Part shown: piece by piece, positions 29,551 to 42,703 of the stretch
Numbering within the stretch: position 1 is the first letter of the stretch
How the letters are laid out: each line of letters opens with the position of its first letter
From: Nioella sp. MMSF_3534
Lineage (GTDB): Bacteria > Pseudomonadota > Alphaproteobacteria > Rhodobacterales > Rhodobacteraceae
Length of the DNA stretch: 64,000 bases
NCBI RefSeq assembly: GCF_030732985.1
Contig: NZ_JASHJX010000003.1
Location: forward strand, 62,001 to 126,000
Reading direction: 5' to 3'
Translations under genes and position numbers: made by a program
The notes under the pieces: model-generated
What the model was told of the DNA's origin: nothing
Database searches by the model: none
Seen by the model: the letters and a program-made list of their open reading frames with translations, nothing else

Positions 29551-31089
<1,539 letters not shown>

Positions 31090-31101
31090 GGAGGTCAGGC
31101 A

Positions 31102-33421
<2,320 letters not shown>

Positions 33422-33431
33422 GGAGTAACCG

Positions 33432-33827
33432 ATGGCCGATATGATGCAGTTCGACCTTGTGTCGCCGGAAAAGAGGCTGGCCTCTTTCGAAGCGTCCTCG
33501 GTCCAGATTCCGGGTGCCGACGGCGACCTGACGGCGATGCCGGGGCACAGCCCCGTTATCACCACCCTGCGTCCGGGCGTGGTCCGGGTGCAGTCGGCCG
33601 ACGGCGATAAAAGCTATGTCGTGACTTCCGGCTTTGTCGAGGTCACCGCAGGCTCCGTCTCGGTGATCGCCGAGCGCGCCCATGCCGGGGATGAGGTCCG
33701 CAAGGACGATCTCTCCGATCTTCTGGAAGAGGCCCGTGCAATGGCCGCTTCCGCCGAAGCCGACCAGAAAGACGGGGCCGAGAAGTTCGTCGCCGATCTG
33801 GTCCAGCTTCTGGAAGACATGGACTAA
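33432..33827 (+). CDS. atpC: F1 ATP synthase epsilon subunit
   Basis: A 131-residue subunit. The N-terminal beta-sandwich (FDLVSPEKRLAS; GADGDLTAMPGHSPVITTLRPG) is complete, and a short C-terminal helical region follows. It is the last gene of the operon, with a terminator 32 nt downstream. Confidence 0.96.
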   Translation: MADMMQFDLVSPEKRLASFEASSVQIPGADGDLTAMPGHSPVITTLRPGVVRVQSADGDKSYVVTSGFVEVTAGSVSVIAERAHAGDEVRKDDLSDLLEEARAMAASAEADQKDGAEKFVADLVQLLEDMD

Positions 33828-33858
33828 GCCCGTTGCCCGGCGGCATGACAGACAGGAA

Positions 33859-33895
33859 CGCCCCGCGCCGGACCGGTTGCGGGGCGCTTCTTTTT
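33859..33895 (+). terminator. Terminator of the atp operon
   Basis: An 8-bp stem CGCCCCGC / GCGGGGCG with a 12-nt loop is followed by a CTTCTTTTTCT tract. Confidence 0.85.
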
Positions 33896-33975
33896 CTACC
33901 ATTTTGTGAACGGCTTTTTTCCCATTCCTGCCGTATTTTTCCTGCAAAAGCGGGTCGGCCATAGCGATTGAGCAG

Positions 33976-34326
33976 ATGAAAAAGATCAGAAACAACCTCG
34001 TTGGCGTCGATCAGGGCAGTCATGTGCTGTTCGAGGATTACGATGTCGGCGGCGAAATGTGGACCGGTTCGGGCAACCGGGAGGTCTGGCATCCTGTGCG
34101 CTTTGCTCAACCCTTCAAGACACCGCCCGCGGTGCATGTTTCCGTCACCATGTGGGACATGTCGACCGAGGCGAACCAGCGCGCCGATATCCGCGCCGCC
34201 AATATCCGCAGCGACGGGTTCGAACTGGTGTTCACCACCTGGGAAGACACCAAGATCGCCCGCGTCCGTGCCGACTGGATGGCGATTGGCGAACTGCCTT
34301 ACGAGGATGACTGGGATCTCTACTGA
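33976..34326 (+). CDS. H-type lectin domain protein
   Basis: A 116-residue protein covering little more than one H-type lectin (discoidin/Helix agglutinin type) domain. Typical features are FEDYDVGGEMWTGSGNREVW, FAQPFKTPPAVHVSVTMWDM and the final RVRADWMAIGEL. No signal peptide is seen. In eukaryotes this domain binds N-acetylgalactosamine; its bacterial role is unknown to me. It overlaps the convergent efflux gene by 7 nt. Confidence 0.82.
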   Translation: MKKIRNNLVGVDQGSHVLFEDYDVGGEMWTGSGNREVWHPVRFAQPFKTPPAVHVSVTMWDMSTEANQRADIRAANIRSDGFELVFTTWEDTKIARVRADWMAIGELPYEDDWDLY

Positions 34327-35222
34327 TCCGGCCCGTCGGGAACCTCGATAGCCCTTGGCTTGGCCTTGTGCTCTGGCTCCACATGGATGGTGATATTGGC
34401 GTCAGACACCGCCGCCCTCAGCGCCGCCTCGACCCGGTCGCAGATTTCATGTGATGCTGTCACCGTCGTTTCCCCCGGCATCACCAGATGAAAGTCGATG
34501 AAGGTCATCCTGCCCGCGTGCCGCGTGCGCAAATCATGGGCCTGCACCGCGCCCGTGGCGTGGGAGGCGATGACATCGCGGATGACCTGAAGGGTCTCTT
34601 CCGGAACCGCCTCATCTAACAGACCATTGAGCGAATCCTTGATGACCTTGGACCCGGACCAGAGGATATTCACCGCCACGATCGCAGCCATGATCGGATC
34701 AAGCAGCCAGAACCCCGTGGCCCAGGCCAGCAGGATGCCCGCAGCAACGCCCGCAGATGTCACCACATCCGCCAGCAGGTGCTTGCCGTCGGCCACCAGG
34801 GCCGGGGACCGTTCCCGCCGCCCCCAGGTCAGCAGAATCCAGCACCAGACACCATTCAGCCCCGTTGCCAGCCCGTTGATCAGCAGACCCTCCAGCGGGG
34901 CGTCAATGGCACGGGGGGCAAGGACGCCCTCATAGGCTTCGCGCAGGATCAGCAGGGCCGCGATGACGATCATCACGCCTTCCAGCACCGCACTGAAGAA
35001 CTCCGCCTTGTGATGGCCATAGGGATGGTTGGCGTCAGCGGGCAGGGCCGCGACCCGAACCGCGATCAGCGCGGCAATGGCGGTGACCACATTGACCGTA
35101 CTTTCCAGCGCGTCCGACAGCAGCGCCACCGACCCGGTGATCCAATAGGCCAGCCCTTTCAGGGCCAGCACCACGAAGCCCAGGATCAGGCTGCCAATGG
35201 CGAGTTTGATGGTCGTCGACAT
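34320..35222 (-). CDS. Cation diffusion facilitator family transporter
   Basis: A 300-residue inner-membrane metal/proton antiporter with about six membrane helices and a cytoplasmic metal-binding C-terminal domain. The metal sites read as SDALESTVNV in helix 2 and HLLADVVTSAG in helix 5; HPYGHHKAE is the usual His loop. A Zn/Fe/Mn efflux role is inferred from the family. I chose MSTTIKLA (35222); an ATG at 35246 is also in frame. Confidence 0.9.
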   Translation of the reverse strand: MSTTIKLAIGSLILGFVVLALKGLAYWITGSVALLSDALESTVNVVTAIAALIAVRVAALPADANHPYGHHKAEFFSAVLEGVMIVIAALLILREAYEGVLAPRAIDAPLEGLLINGLATGLNGVWCWILLTWGRRERSPALVADGKHLLADVVTSAGVAAGILLAWATGFWLLDPIMAAIVAVNILWSGSKVIKDSLNGLLDEAVPEETLQVIRDVIASHATGAVQAHDLRTRHAGRMTFIDFHLVMPGETTVTASHEICDRVEAALRAAVSDANITIHVEPEHKAKPRAIEVPDGPDQ

Positions 35223-35291
35223 GGGCCATGCCCCCCGACTAGGCATTTGAAACGTCAGGCCAGATCTCTGCCGAAGCCGATATCCGCGAGG

Positions 35292-36308
35292 TCAGATGCG
35301 CGAATACATGCCCTCATAGATCGGTGCGAGCGTCTCGTCCTGGAATAACGAAGATACAGACGTGCCCGACCAGGTGTTCAAGATGGCCTGCGCGAACATC
35401 GGGGCGGTCGGCACGATGCGGATATTGGGCGCGGATTTGGTGGCCTCTGTCGCCTCGATGGAATCCGTCACGACCAGCGATTTCATGACCGACTTGCTGA
35501 CCCGTTCGATCGCGGGGCCGGACAGGACACCATGGGTGATATAGGAATGCACTTCCTTCGCGCCATGTTCCATCAGCACTTCGGCGGCTTTGCACAGCGT
35601 CCCGGCGGTGTCGCAGATATCGTCCACGATGATGCATTTCTTGCCGGTCACATCACCGATCACGGTCATTTCCGCCACTTCGCCCGGCTTCTCGCGGCGC
35701 TTGTCGACGATGGACAGTGGCGCATTGATCCGCTTGGCCAGCTCGCGGGCGCGGGCCACGCCGCCCACATCGGGCGAGATCACCATGATATCCTCCATCT
35801 GTCCCTTGAAGTGGTGCAGGATATCCAGCGCGAAAATCGGCGCGGCATAGAGGTTGTCGACGGGAATATCGAAAAAGCCCTGGATCTGGGTGGCATGCAG
35901 GTCGAGCGTGAGGATGCGTTCGATCCCCGCACCGACCAGCATATTGGCCACCAGCTTGGCGCTGATCGGCGTGCGGGCCTTGGTGCGGCGGTCCTGCCTT
36001 GCATAGCCGAAATAGGGGATCACGGCGGTGATCCGGCTGGCCGAGGACCGGCGCAGCGCATCGGCCATGATCAGCAGTTCCATCAGGTTGTCATTGGCGG
36101 GGTTCGAGGTGCTCTGGATGATGAACATGTCCTCGCCGCGCACGTTCTCGAACACCTCGACGAAAATCTCGCCATCGTTGAACCGTTCAACGCGGGCATC
36201 GACCAGACCCACGGACATGCCGCGATGAAGCGACATCCGGCGGGCGATGGCCTGGGCCAGAGGGCGGTTGGAATTGCCGGAAATGAGCTTGGGATCGGAT
36301 GCGGACAT
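35292..36308 (-). CDS. prs: Ribose-phosphate pyrophosphokinase
   Basis: A 338-residue enzyme that makes PRPP for purine, pyrimidine, histidine, tryptophan and NAD synthesis. The PRPP-binding motif [14 protein letters not shown] and the ATP-binding region [20 protein letters not shown] are intact. Slightly longer than E. coli Prs at the N-terminus, as in other alphaproteobacteria. Confidence 0.97.
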   Translation of the reverse strand: MSASDPKLISGNSNRPLAQAIARRMSLHRGMSVGLVDARVERFNDGEIFVEVFENVRGEDMFIIQSTSNPANDNLMELLIMADALRRSSASRITAVIPYFGYARQDRRTKARTPISAKLVANMLVGAGIERILTLDLHATQIQGFFDIPVDNLYAAPIFALDILHHFKGQMEDIMVISPDVGGVARARELAKRINAPLSIVDKRREKPGEVAEMTVIGDVTGKKCIIVDDICDTAGTLCKAAEVLMEHGAKEVHSYITHGVLSGPAIERVSKSVMKSLVVTDSIEATEATKSAPNIRIVPTAPMFAQAILNTWSGTSVSSLFQDETLAPIYEGMYSRI

Positions 36309-36399
36309 GGCAGCTGTCTCTCGGTGTGCTTATGTAACAGGGCGTTGACACCCCCTAGCATCCGGCTACCAATCGCGAAAGACCAAAGGAAGACGCAGC

Positions 36400-36999
36400 A
36401 TGGCTAACATCGACTACTATTTCTCCACCCTTTCGCCCTTCACCTATCTCGCCGGGACGCGGTTGGAGGAGATCGCTGCGAAACACGGGGCTTCGATCAC
36501 CTACAAGCCGATGGATATCGCCACGCTCTTCACCCGCACCGGTGGTGTTGCGTTGCCCGACCGGCACCCGGCGCGAAAGGCCTACCGGCTGCAGGAATTG
36601 CGGCGGGGTGCGAAGAAAGCGGGGCTGGAGATCAACGAACAGCCCTTTTTCTTCCCGACCAACCCCGCGCCCTCCTCCTACGCGATCATTTCGGCGCAGA
36701 AGGCGGGGGGCGGCAATCTGGGCGGGCTGGTGCATGGCATCTTGGCCGCAGTGTGGGCAGGCAGCAAGGACATCGCCGATAACGAGGTGATCCGCGCGGT
36801 TCTGTCGGAAAACGGGTTTGATCCGGACCTGGCGGACAAGGGCATGCTGACGGCGGCCGAAGAATACGCCCGCAACCTCGAAGACGCGGTCAGCGCCAAT
36901 GTCTTCGGCTCCCCCTTCTACATCGTGGACGAGGCCGAGTGCTTCTGGGGCCATGACCGGCTAGACGATCTGGATGCATATCTCGCGGGCGATCTGTGA
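36400..36999 (+). CDS. 2-hydroxychromene-2-carboxylate isomerase family (DsbA-like) protein
   Basis: A 199-residue thioredoxin-fold protein of the kappa-GST/DsbA type. The opening NIDYYFSTLSPFTYLAG has Ser/Thr-Pro in place of a CxxC. NVFGSPFYIVDEAECFWGHDRLDDLDAYL is the family C-terminus. Related enzymes are glutathione-dependent isomerases in naphthalene degradation, but no other aromatic-degradation genes are nearby, so the substrate is open. It overlaps the next gene by 4 nt. Confidence 0.85.
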   Translation: MANIDYYFSTLSPFTYLAGTRLEEIAAKHGASITYKPMDIATLFTRTGGVALPDRHPARKAYRLQELRRGAKKAGLEINEQPFFFPTNPAPSSYAIISAQKAGGGNLGGLVHGILAAVWAGSKDIADNEVIRAVLSENGFDPDLADKGMLTAAEEYARNLEDAVSANVFGSPFYIVDEAECFWGHDRLDDLDAYLAGDL

Positions 37000-37772
37000 G
37001 CGGATTTGCCCGAAGATGGGGGGACGGCCCGCGCGAGGTTCTGGCGCTGCATTGTTCGCTGGCCCATTCCGGCGCGTGGGAGGGTGTGGTTCGGGCGCTC
37101 GGGCCGGGTCTGCGGGTGACGGCACCTGACATCCTCGGCCACGGCAAGGCCCCCGATATCGACCCGGCGCGCGACCTGCATGACCAGTGCCATGAGGCCG
37201 TGCTGCCGCATCTGCCGGAGGGGCGCTTCGATGCCGTGGGGCACAGCTTCGGGGCGACGCTGGCACTGCGGCTGGCCGAGGAGATGCCGGATCGTATCCG
37301 CAGCTTGACGCTGATTGAACCCGTGCTCTTTGCGGCGGCGAAAGGCAGCGGGGAATTCCGCCCCTACCGCGAAACCATCTCGCACTACGATTGGCTGCTG
37401 GCGGAAGGGGCGCGTGAGGCAGCGGCGCGGGAATTTCTGCGCCTATGGGGAGCTGCGGGTGGGCTTGACGACATGCCAGAGGGCCAGCGGCGCTACATGG
37501 TCGACCGGATCCATTTCATCAAGGCATCGGATGATGCCCTGTTTCATGACAGCGCCGATCTGGTCTCGCGACTGGCACAGGTCCGGGCTCCGACCTTGCT
37601 TGTGCAGGGGGGGGAATGCCTGCCGATTACCGCCGCCGTCCTCGACCGGATGGAGCAGGACATCCCAGACACCACCCGCGTCAGCGTACCCGGCGCGGGC
37701 CATATGGTGCCCATCACCCATCCGGTGCCGGTGGCCGGGGCGATTGCCGATCTCTTCGCGCGGTCGGGGTAG
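36996..37772 (+). CDS. Alpha/beta hydrolase
   Basis: A 258-residue alpha/beta hydrolase with nucleophile elbow VGHSFGATLAL, oxyanion-side LALHCSLAHSGAWEG, and a late His in GAGHMVPITHP. The start is a GTG overlapping the stop of the preceding DsbA-like gene (GTGA), so the two are coupled. Substrate unknown. Convergent with ltaE across a palindrome cluster. Confidence 0.86.
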   Translation: MSGFARRWGDGPREVLALHCSLAHSGAWEGVVRALGPGLRVTAPDILGHGKAPDIDPARDLHDQCHEAVLPHLPEGRFDAVGHSFGATLALRLAEEMPDRIRSLTLIEPVLFAAAKGSGEFRPYRETISHYDWLLAEGAREAAAREFLRLWGAAGGLDDMPEGQRRYMVDRIHFIKASDDALFHDSADLVSRLAQVRAPTLLVQGGECLPITAAVLDRMEQDIPDTTRVSVPGAGHMVPITHPVPVAGAIADLFARSG

Positions 37773-37833
37773 GGCGCGGGAAGGCGCTTCGAAGCGCCTT
37801 GGCAAGAGTTTTCGAAAACTCTTGGCCCGCGCC
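37773..37833. repeat. Nested palindrome cluster (two 20-nt palindromes in an outer stem)
   Basis: Perfect palindromes AAGGCGCTTCGAAGCGCCTT (37781-37800) and AAGAGTTTTCGAAAACTCTT (37804-37823) are enclosed by GGCGCGGG (37773-37780) and its exact complement CCCGCGCC (37826-37833). The whole would fold as a three-way junction. It lies between convergent hydrolase and ltaE genes and is related in design to the cluster at 7877-7943. Confidence 0.85.
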
Positions 37834-37880
37834 ACTGGCAACGCGATCACGCAACAAGAGGTTGTCCCGCGTTGTGAGGG

Positions 37881-38933
37881 TCAGCCGCGAAAGAGGGTCA
37901 GCAGACGTTCCACCGTTTCGCGCTCGCAGGACCAGTCGCAGACGAAGCGGCAGCGGATCGGCTCGTCCTCTGGCCCCTCCAGCGAGGCATTGAAGGGGAA
38001 GAGATAGTATTTCGCCCCCGCTGCCATCGCCCGTTTGTGCGCGCCGCGTGGGATATGGGCGAAGATCATGTTGCCGGCGGGTTCCGCCTCCAGCGAGGCG
38101 CCGGGCAGGGCCTTGATCCCCGCCGCGAGCTGTGCCGCCGCCGCATTGGCCTGCTCGGCCAGCCGCAGCCACAGCCCGTCGCTCACATAGGCGTCCATCT
38201 GCGCCGACAGGAACCGGTGCTTCGAGAAGAGATGCGCGCCCCGCTTGCGGCGCAACTCCAGCTCCCACGCCTGCGCGGGGTCGAAGAACACAACGGCCTC
38301 TACCCCCATGCAGCCGTTCTTGGTGCCGCCGAAGCTCACTGCATCGACCCCGGCTTTCCACGTCATTTCAGCGGGCGTGCAGCCAAGCGCCGCGCAGGCA
38401 TTGGCGAAGCGCGCGCCGTCGAGATGCACCTTCAGCCCGTAGGATTTCGCCACATCCGTCACGGCGCGGATTTCATCGAGCGAATAGGCGGTGCCGATCT
38501 CGGTGATGTTGGTGATCGAGACCGGACCGCGCTGCACGCCATGCACCCCCTTGTCGCCCGTCGCCCTGATCGCGGCATCGAGCCGCGCCGGGTCCATCTT
38601 GCCGTCAGGCCCGTCGACCAGCACCAGCTTGGCACCGTTCGTATAGAACTCGGGCGCGCCGCATTCATCTTCCTCGGCATGGGCAATGCGATGCACGAAG
38701 ACCCCGTCCCAGGGGTTGGCCAGCGTCGCCAGCGCCAGCGCATTCGCCGCCGTGCCGGTTGCCACCAGATGCACCGAGGCCTCGGGCGCCTCGAAGAGAT
38801 CGCGGATCTTCTGCGTCACATCCGGCATGATGTCGTCATTGCCATAGGGCATCTGGTAGCCCTCGTTCGCGCGCAGCACGGCGTCCATGATTTCCGGCGC
38901 GGCGGGGCCGGTGTTGTCGGAGGCAAAAATCAT
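37881..38933 (-). CDS. ltaE: Low-specificity L-threonine aldolase
   Basis: A 350-residue PLP enzyme that splits threonine or allo-threonine to glycine and acetaldehyde. The PLP lysine is Lys205 in SFGGTKNGCMG; HLDGARFANA is the aspartate motif. The start overlaps the stop of the YcgN-like gene by 4 nt, so it is the third gene of a ribF-ycgN-ltaE operon. Confidence 0.92.
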   Translation of the reverse strand: MIFASDNTGPAAPEIMDAVLRANEGYQMPYGNDDIMPDVTQKIRDLFEAPEASVHLVATGTAANALALATLANPWDGVFVHRIAHAEEDECGAPEFYTNGAKLVLVDGPDGKMDPARLDAAIRATGDKGVHGVQRGPVSITNITEIGTAYSLDEIRAVTDVAKSYGLKVHLDGARFANACAALGCTPAEMTWKAGVDAVSFGGTKNGCMGVEAVVFFDPAQAWELELRRKRGAHLFSKHRFLSAQMDAYVSDGLWLRLAEQANAAAAQLAAGIKALPGASLEAEPAGNMIFAHIPRGAHKRAMAAGAKYYLFPFNASLEGPEDEPIRCRFVCDWSCERETVERLLTLFRG

Positions 38934-39378
38934 GTGCCGGGCTCCTCGATGATGTAGTCTTCCCACTCCTCCTCCGGCACCTCGAACTCGGGCACCGTCA
39001 GCCCGCGCATCGACACGCCGGCGGAATGGACGCTTTCGGGGTCACCAGACACCAGCGGGTGCCAGTGGTAAAGGGGTTTGCCCTCGTGCCGCAGCCGGTA
39101 GGCGCAGGTTTCGGGCATGAAATAAGCCACGTCGCCCATGGTCTCGGGCGTCAGCTGGATGCATTCGGGCACCAGCGTCTTGCGGATCTCGTACTGCCCA
39201 CAGCGGCAGGTCTGGTCGTCGAGCAACCGGCAGGCCACGCGGGTCAGGGCGACCTCGCCTGTCTCCTCATCTTCCAGCTTGTTCAGGCAGCACTTCCCGC
39301 AGCCATCGCAGAGCGCCTCCCACTCAGCAGGCGTGAGCTTTGCCAGCGGCAGCGTCCAGAACTCACGCCGCAAACGGC

Positions 39379-39382
<4 letters not shown>
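38930..39382 (-). CDS. ycgN: YcgN/UPF0260 cysteine-cluster protein
   Basis: A 150-residue protein rich in conserved cysteines: CDGCGKCCLNKL near residue 25, then CRLLDDQTCRCGQY, PECIQLTP and ETCAYRL. This pattern suggests a metal or Fe-S site, but the function is unknown. It overlaps ribF upstream and ltaE downstream by 4 nt each. Confidence 0.9.
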
Positions 39383-40308
<926 letters not shown>

Positions 40309-40454
40309 GGCACCGGCTTAGCGGGCCTGATGGGCGAGGGCAAGCGGGGGCTGACCGGGAATTGCCTTGCTGGTCATGGGTGGCCCTTCCGCGCCTTCAT
40401 GCAGGCCGGTTTCGCCGCCTTCGGCGTCGATCCGCGGGGGGCTAGCCCCCCGGA

Positions 40455-40485
40455 CCCCCCAAGGTATTTTCGCCAAGATGAAAGG
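40455..40485 (-). repeat. Dispersed element GGTATTTTCGCCAAGATGAA, copy 2
   Basis: It matches the copy at 14442-14470 with few changes and starts immediately after the MaoC gene stop in minus orientation. A perfect hairpin GGGGGG-CTAG-CCCCCC (40436-40451) lies next to it. The hairpin may act as transcript 3'-end structure, although there is no T-run. Confidence 0.7.
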
Positions 40486-40486
40486 G

Positions 40487-40930
40487 TTAGTCGAACTTGC
40501 GGGACGGGGCGAGCACCATGGCCTCTCCCTTGAGAACCGGCTTGCCGCCGATGGTGCATTGGGTTTTCAGCGTCACGCGGCGCTTGGCGATGTCCATGTC
40601 CATCACCTCGACCTCGGCGCGGACCCAGTCGCCGGGGCGCACGGGGGCGAGGAATTTCAGGCTCTGGCCCAGATAGACCGTGCCATGGCCGGGCAGTTGT
40701 TCGCCGATCACGGCAGAGATCAGCCCGGCGGTCAGCATGCCGTGGGCGATGCGGCCTTCGAAGATCGTGTCCTGGGCATAGTCGTCATCCAGATGCACCG
40801 GGTTGCGGTCGGTGGAGACCTCGGCAAAGAGCTCGATATCGCGGTCTGTCACCTGTTTCATCAGGTGGCGGGTCATGCCGATCTCGATATCTTCGATACA
40901 GATCGTTCCACGGGGGAAGTTGTCGAGCAT
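40487..40930 (-). CDS. MaoC-like (R)-specific enoyl-CoA hydratase
   Basis: A 147-residue hot-dog-fold protein. The hydratase-2 motif AEVSTDRNPVHLDDDYA supplies the catalytic Asp and His, and GRIAHGMLTAGL is the neighbouring conserved segment. PhaJ-type enzymes hydrate enoyl-CoA to (R)-3-hydroxyacyl-CoA for polyester or fatty-acid pathways. I chose the ATG at 40930, with GAGG 8 nt upstream; in-frame ATGs at 40951 and 40966 exist. Confidence 0.87.
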   Translation of the reverse strand: MLDNFPRGTICIEDIEIGMTRHLMKQVTDRDIELFAEVSTDRNPVHLDDDYAQDTIFEGRIAHGMLTAGLISAVIGEQLPGHGTVYLGQSLKFLAPVRPGDWVRAEVEVMDMDIAKRRVTLKTQCTIGGKPVLKGEAMVLAPSRKFD

Positions 40931-41049
40931 ATCTGGGGCCTCGCGAGTCATCTTGACCCGTCTCATAGCGGAAACAGGCGAATGCTGCAATGCAGAAGTA
41001 ACAATGTTCTTCAATAAGCCCCTTATGTCGCAACTATGTTGCTTGAAGC

Positions 41050-41922
41050 CTAGCGCAGAAAGCCGATGGACCAGGTGGCCTCGACCTGCGCCGCGACCAG
41101 GGCGCGGTCCAGTTTCACCGGGTCCGGCTGGTCGGTGGTGCCGGTGTCCTCGCGGCTGAGGCCGCCGGAAATGAACAGGGAATCAATGGGTTCGCCCTGT
41201 GCCCCCAGGATATCGGTTTTCAGCCCGTCGCCTACGGCAAGGATGCGCTCGGGCGGGCAATCGACCCCCGCCTGCGCCAGCCGCATCCGCGCCAGTTCGT
41301 AAATCGGCGCGTGGGGTTTGCCGAAATAGAGGCTCTCGCCGCCCATCTCGGTATAAAGCTGCGCCAGCGCGCCCGCGCACCATTCGCGGGTCTCTCCACG
41401 ATCGACAACGATATCGGGATTCGCGCAGAGGAGTTTGAGGTTTTTCTGTTTTGCATACAGGAACTTAGGGCGCATAATCTCGGGATCGGCGGAGGGGTCT
41501 TCGGGGCCGGTGCAGACAATGCCCTCGGCCTCTTCCAGCGGCACCTGGGTGATCTCGACCGCGTCGCTGACGACCTCCATTGGGGCGAAAAAGCTCTGGT
41601 CATGGGGCTGGCCGATGAACCAGACCTTGCGGCCCACCAGACCGCGCAGCATGGCCGCGCGGGCGCTGTCGCCGGAGCTGGCGATCGCATCCCAGCAATC
41701 GCGGGGAACGCCGATCTTTTCCAATTGTTTCTCGACACTTGCACGCGGGCGCGGGGAGTTCGTCAGAAGCAGGACATAGCCGCCCTTGGCCTTGAAGGCG
41801 CGCAGCGCCTCGACCGCCTCGGCAAAGGGGGTGTAGCCATTGTGCAGGCAGCCCCAGAGGTCGCAATAGAGCACGTCGTAGCGGTCGGAAATCTCGGATA
41901 GCGAGCGGATGATGGTGGTCAT
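41050..41922 (-). CDS. TIGR01459-type HAD-superfamily hydrolase
   Basis: A 290-residue HAD phosphatase of the NagD-like class. The nucleophile is Asp21 in YCDLWGCLHNG; motif II is LLTNSPRPR; Lys and the final acid pair occur in GKPHAPIYE and AVGDGLKTDILGA. This alphaproteobacterial subfamily has no firmly known substrate. AGGAG precedes the ATG at 41922. Confidence 0.88.
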   Translation of the reverse strand: MTTIIRSLSEISDRYDVLYCDLWGCLHNGYTPFAEAVEALRAFKAKGGYVLLLTNSPRPRASVEKQLEKIGVPRDCWDAIASSGDSARAAMLRGLVGRKVWFIGQPHDQSFFAPMEVVSDAVEITQVPLEEAEGIVCTGPEDPSADPEIMRPKFLYAKQKNLKLLCANPDIVVDRGETREWCAGALAQLYTEMGGESLYFGKPHAPIYELARMRLAQAGVDCPPERILAVGDGLKTDILGAQGEPIDSLFISGGLSREDTGTTDQPDPVKLDRALVAAQVEATWSIGFLR

Positions 41923-41994
41923 TTTTGCCGGGCTCCTTCTGGGTCGGTGCCTGATTACGGGAGCGGTCCGTGGAAGGGAAGGGGCGGCGAAATC

Positions 41995-42049
41995 GGGGGG
42001 TGCCGGGCGTACACCGGGCGTACACCCCCTGTACACCCCCCGTGCAGAC
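41995..42049. repeat. GTACACCCC tandem repeat element, copy 2
   Basis: Like copy 1 at 1433-1487 it is 55 nt long, begins GGGGGGTGCC and ends CACCCCCCGTGCAGAC. It contains tandem 11-nt GTACACCSSS units. It lies about 27 nt beyond the stop of a minus-strand gene, like copy 1, and upstream of the HAD gene. Confidence 0.7.
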
Positions 42050-42076
42050 GCGAAGCTGTTTTCGCAAGGTGGCCGC

Positions 42077-42598
42077 CTAGCGGAACACGCAGACCGTGCC
42101 GGACCACATATGGCTGACGATGCCTTCCCTGTCGGACAGAAGGCCGGAGATTTCACCGGCCTGGAATTCCCATCCCAGCGTGGATTCCATGACCTCCAGC
42201 GTTGCGAAACCGCCAAGCCCGGCCAGCGGCGTGCCAAGGCCGACCCCCGATTGCGTGGTCAGGGTCGAGCCGGGGCGCAGCATCCAGCCCGCCAATCGGT
42301 CCTCTTGATAGATCAGGTCGATCTGGCGGGTGAAGCTGGCGACGACAACGGGGCCCGCGGGGCAGTCTTCCGGCAGGTAGACCGAGAAATCATGGCCCAT
42401 GATCATGGTCAGGGTCCGCAGGCTGTCATGAAAGGGCGTGCCGAAGGGCAGGGTGGCGGTGGCGGTCGCATCGGCAGATGACAGGCCAAGCCCGCCCTGG
42501 CCTATGGTCACGATATCGCCGGGGGCCGGGCTGTAGCTGTCGGCCAGCACGGGCGCGGCCAGCAGAAGGGTGAAGACAGCGGGCAGGATGGGTCGCAT
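42077..42598 (-). CDS. Exported protein of unknown function
   Basis: A 173-residue protein with a clear signal peptide (MRPILPAVFTLLLAAPVLA) and a mature beta-rich domain. GQGGLGLSSADATATATLPFG and the closing MWSGTVCVFR are visible. Two cysteines (EDCPAG and TVCVFR) could form a disulphide. I do not recognise a family. It precedes the HAD gene on the same strand. Confidence 0.75.
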   Translation of the reverse strand: MRPILPAVFTLLLAAPVLADSYSPAPGDIVTIGQGGLGLSSADATATATLPFGTPFHDSLRTLTMIMGHDFSVYLPEDCPAGPVVVASFTRQIDLIYQEDRLAGWMLRPGSTLTTQSGVGLGTPLAGLGGFATLEVMESTLGWEFQAGEISGLLSDREGIVSHMWSGTVCVFR

Positions 42599-42649
42599 GA
42601 GGCACCTCTGGTTGGGCGCCTTCAGTTTCTGCCGGGGGCGCAGACGCAA

Positions 42650-42676
42650 CAAGGGGCAGCCAATGGCCGCCCCTTG
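42650..42676 (-). terminator. Probable terminator hairpin of ppaC
   Basis: Read on the minus strand, arms CAAGGGGCGGCC and GGCTGCCCCTTG (one G-U pair) with an ATT loop form a 12-bp stem 28 nt beyond the ppaC stop. The following tract is only TTG, so the termination is not certain. Confidence 0.45.
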
Positions 42677-42703
42677 CATAAGCCGAAACTGGCCGATCCG
42701 GGA

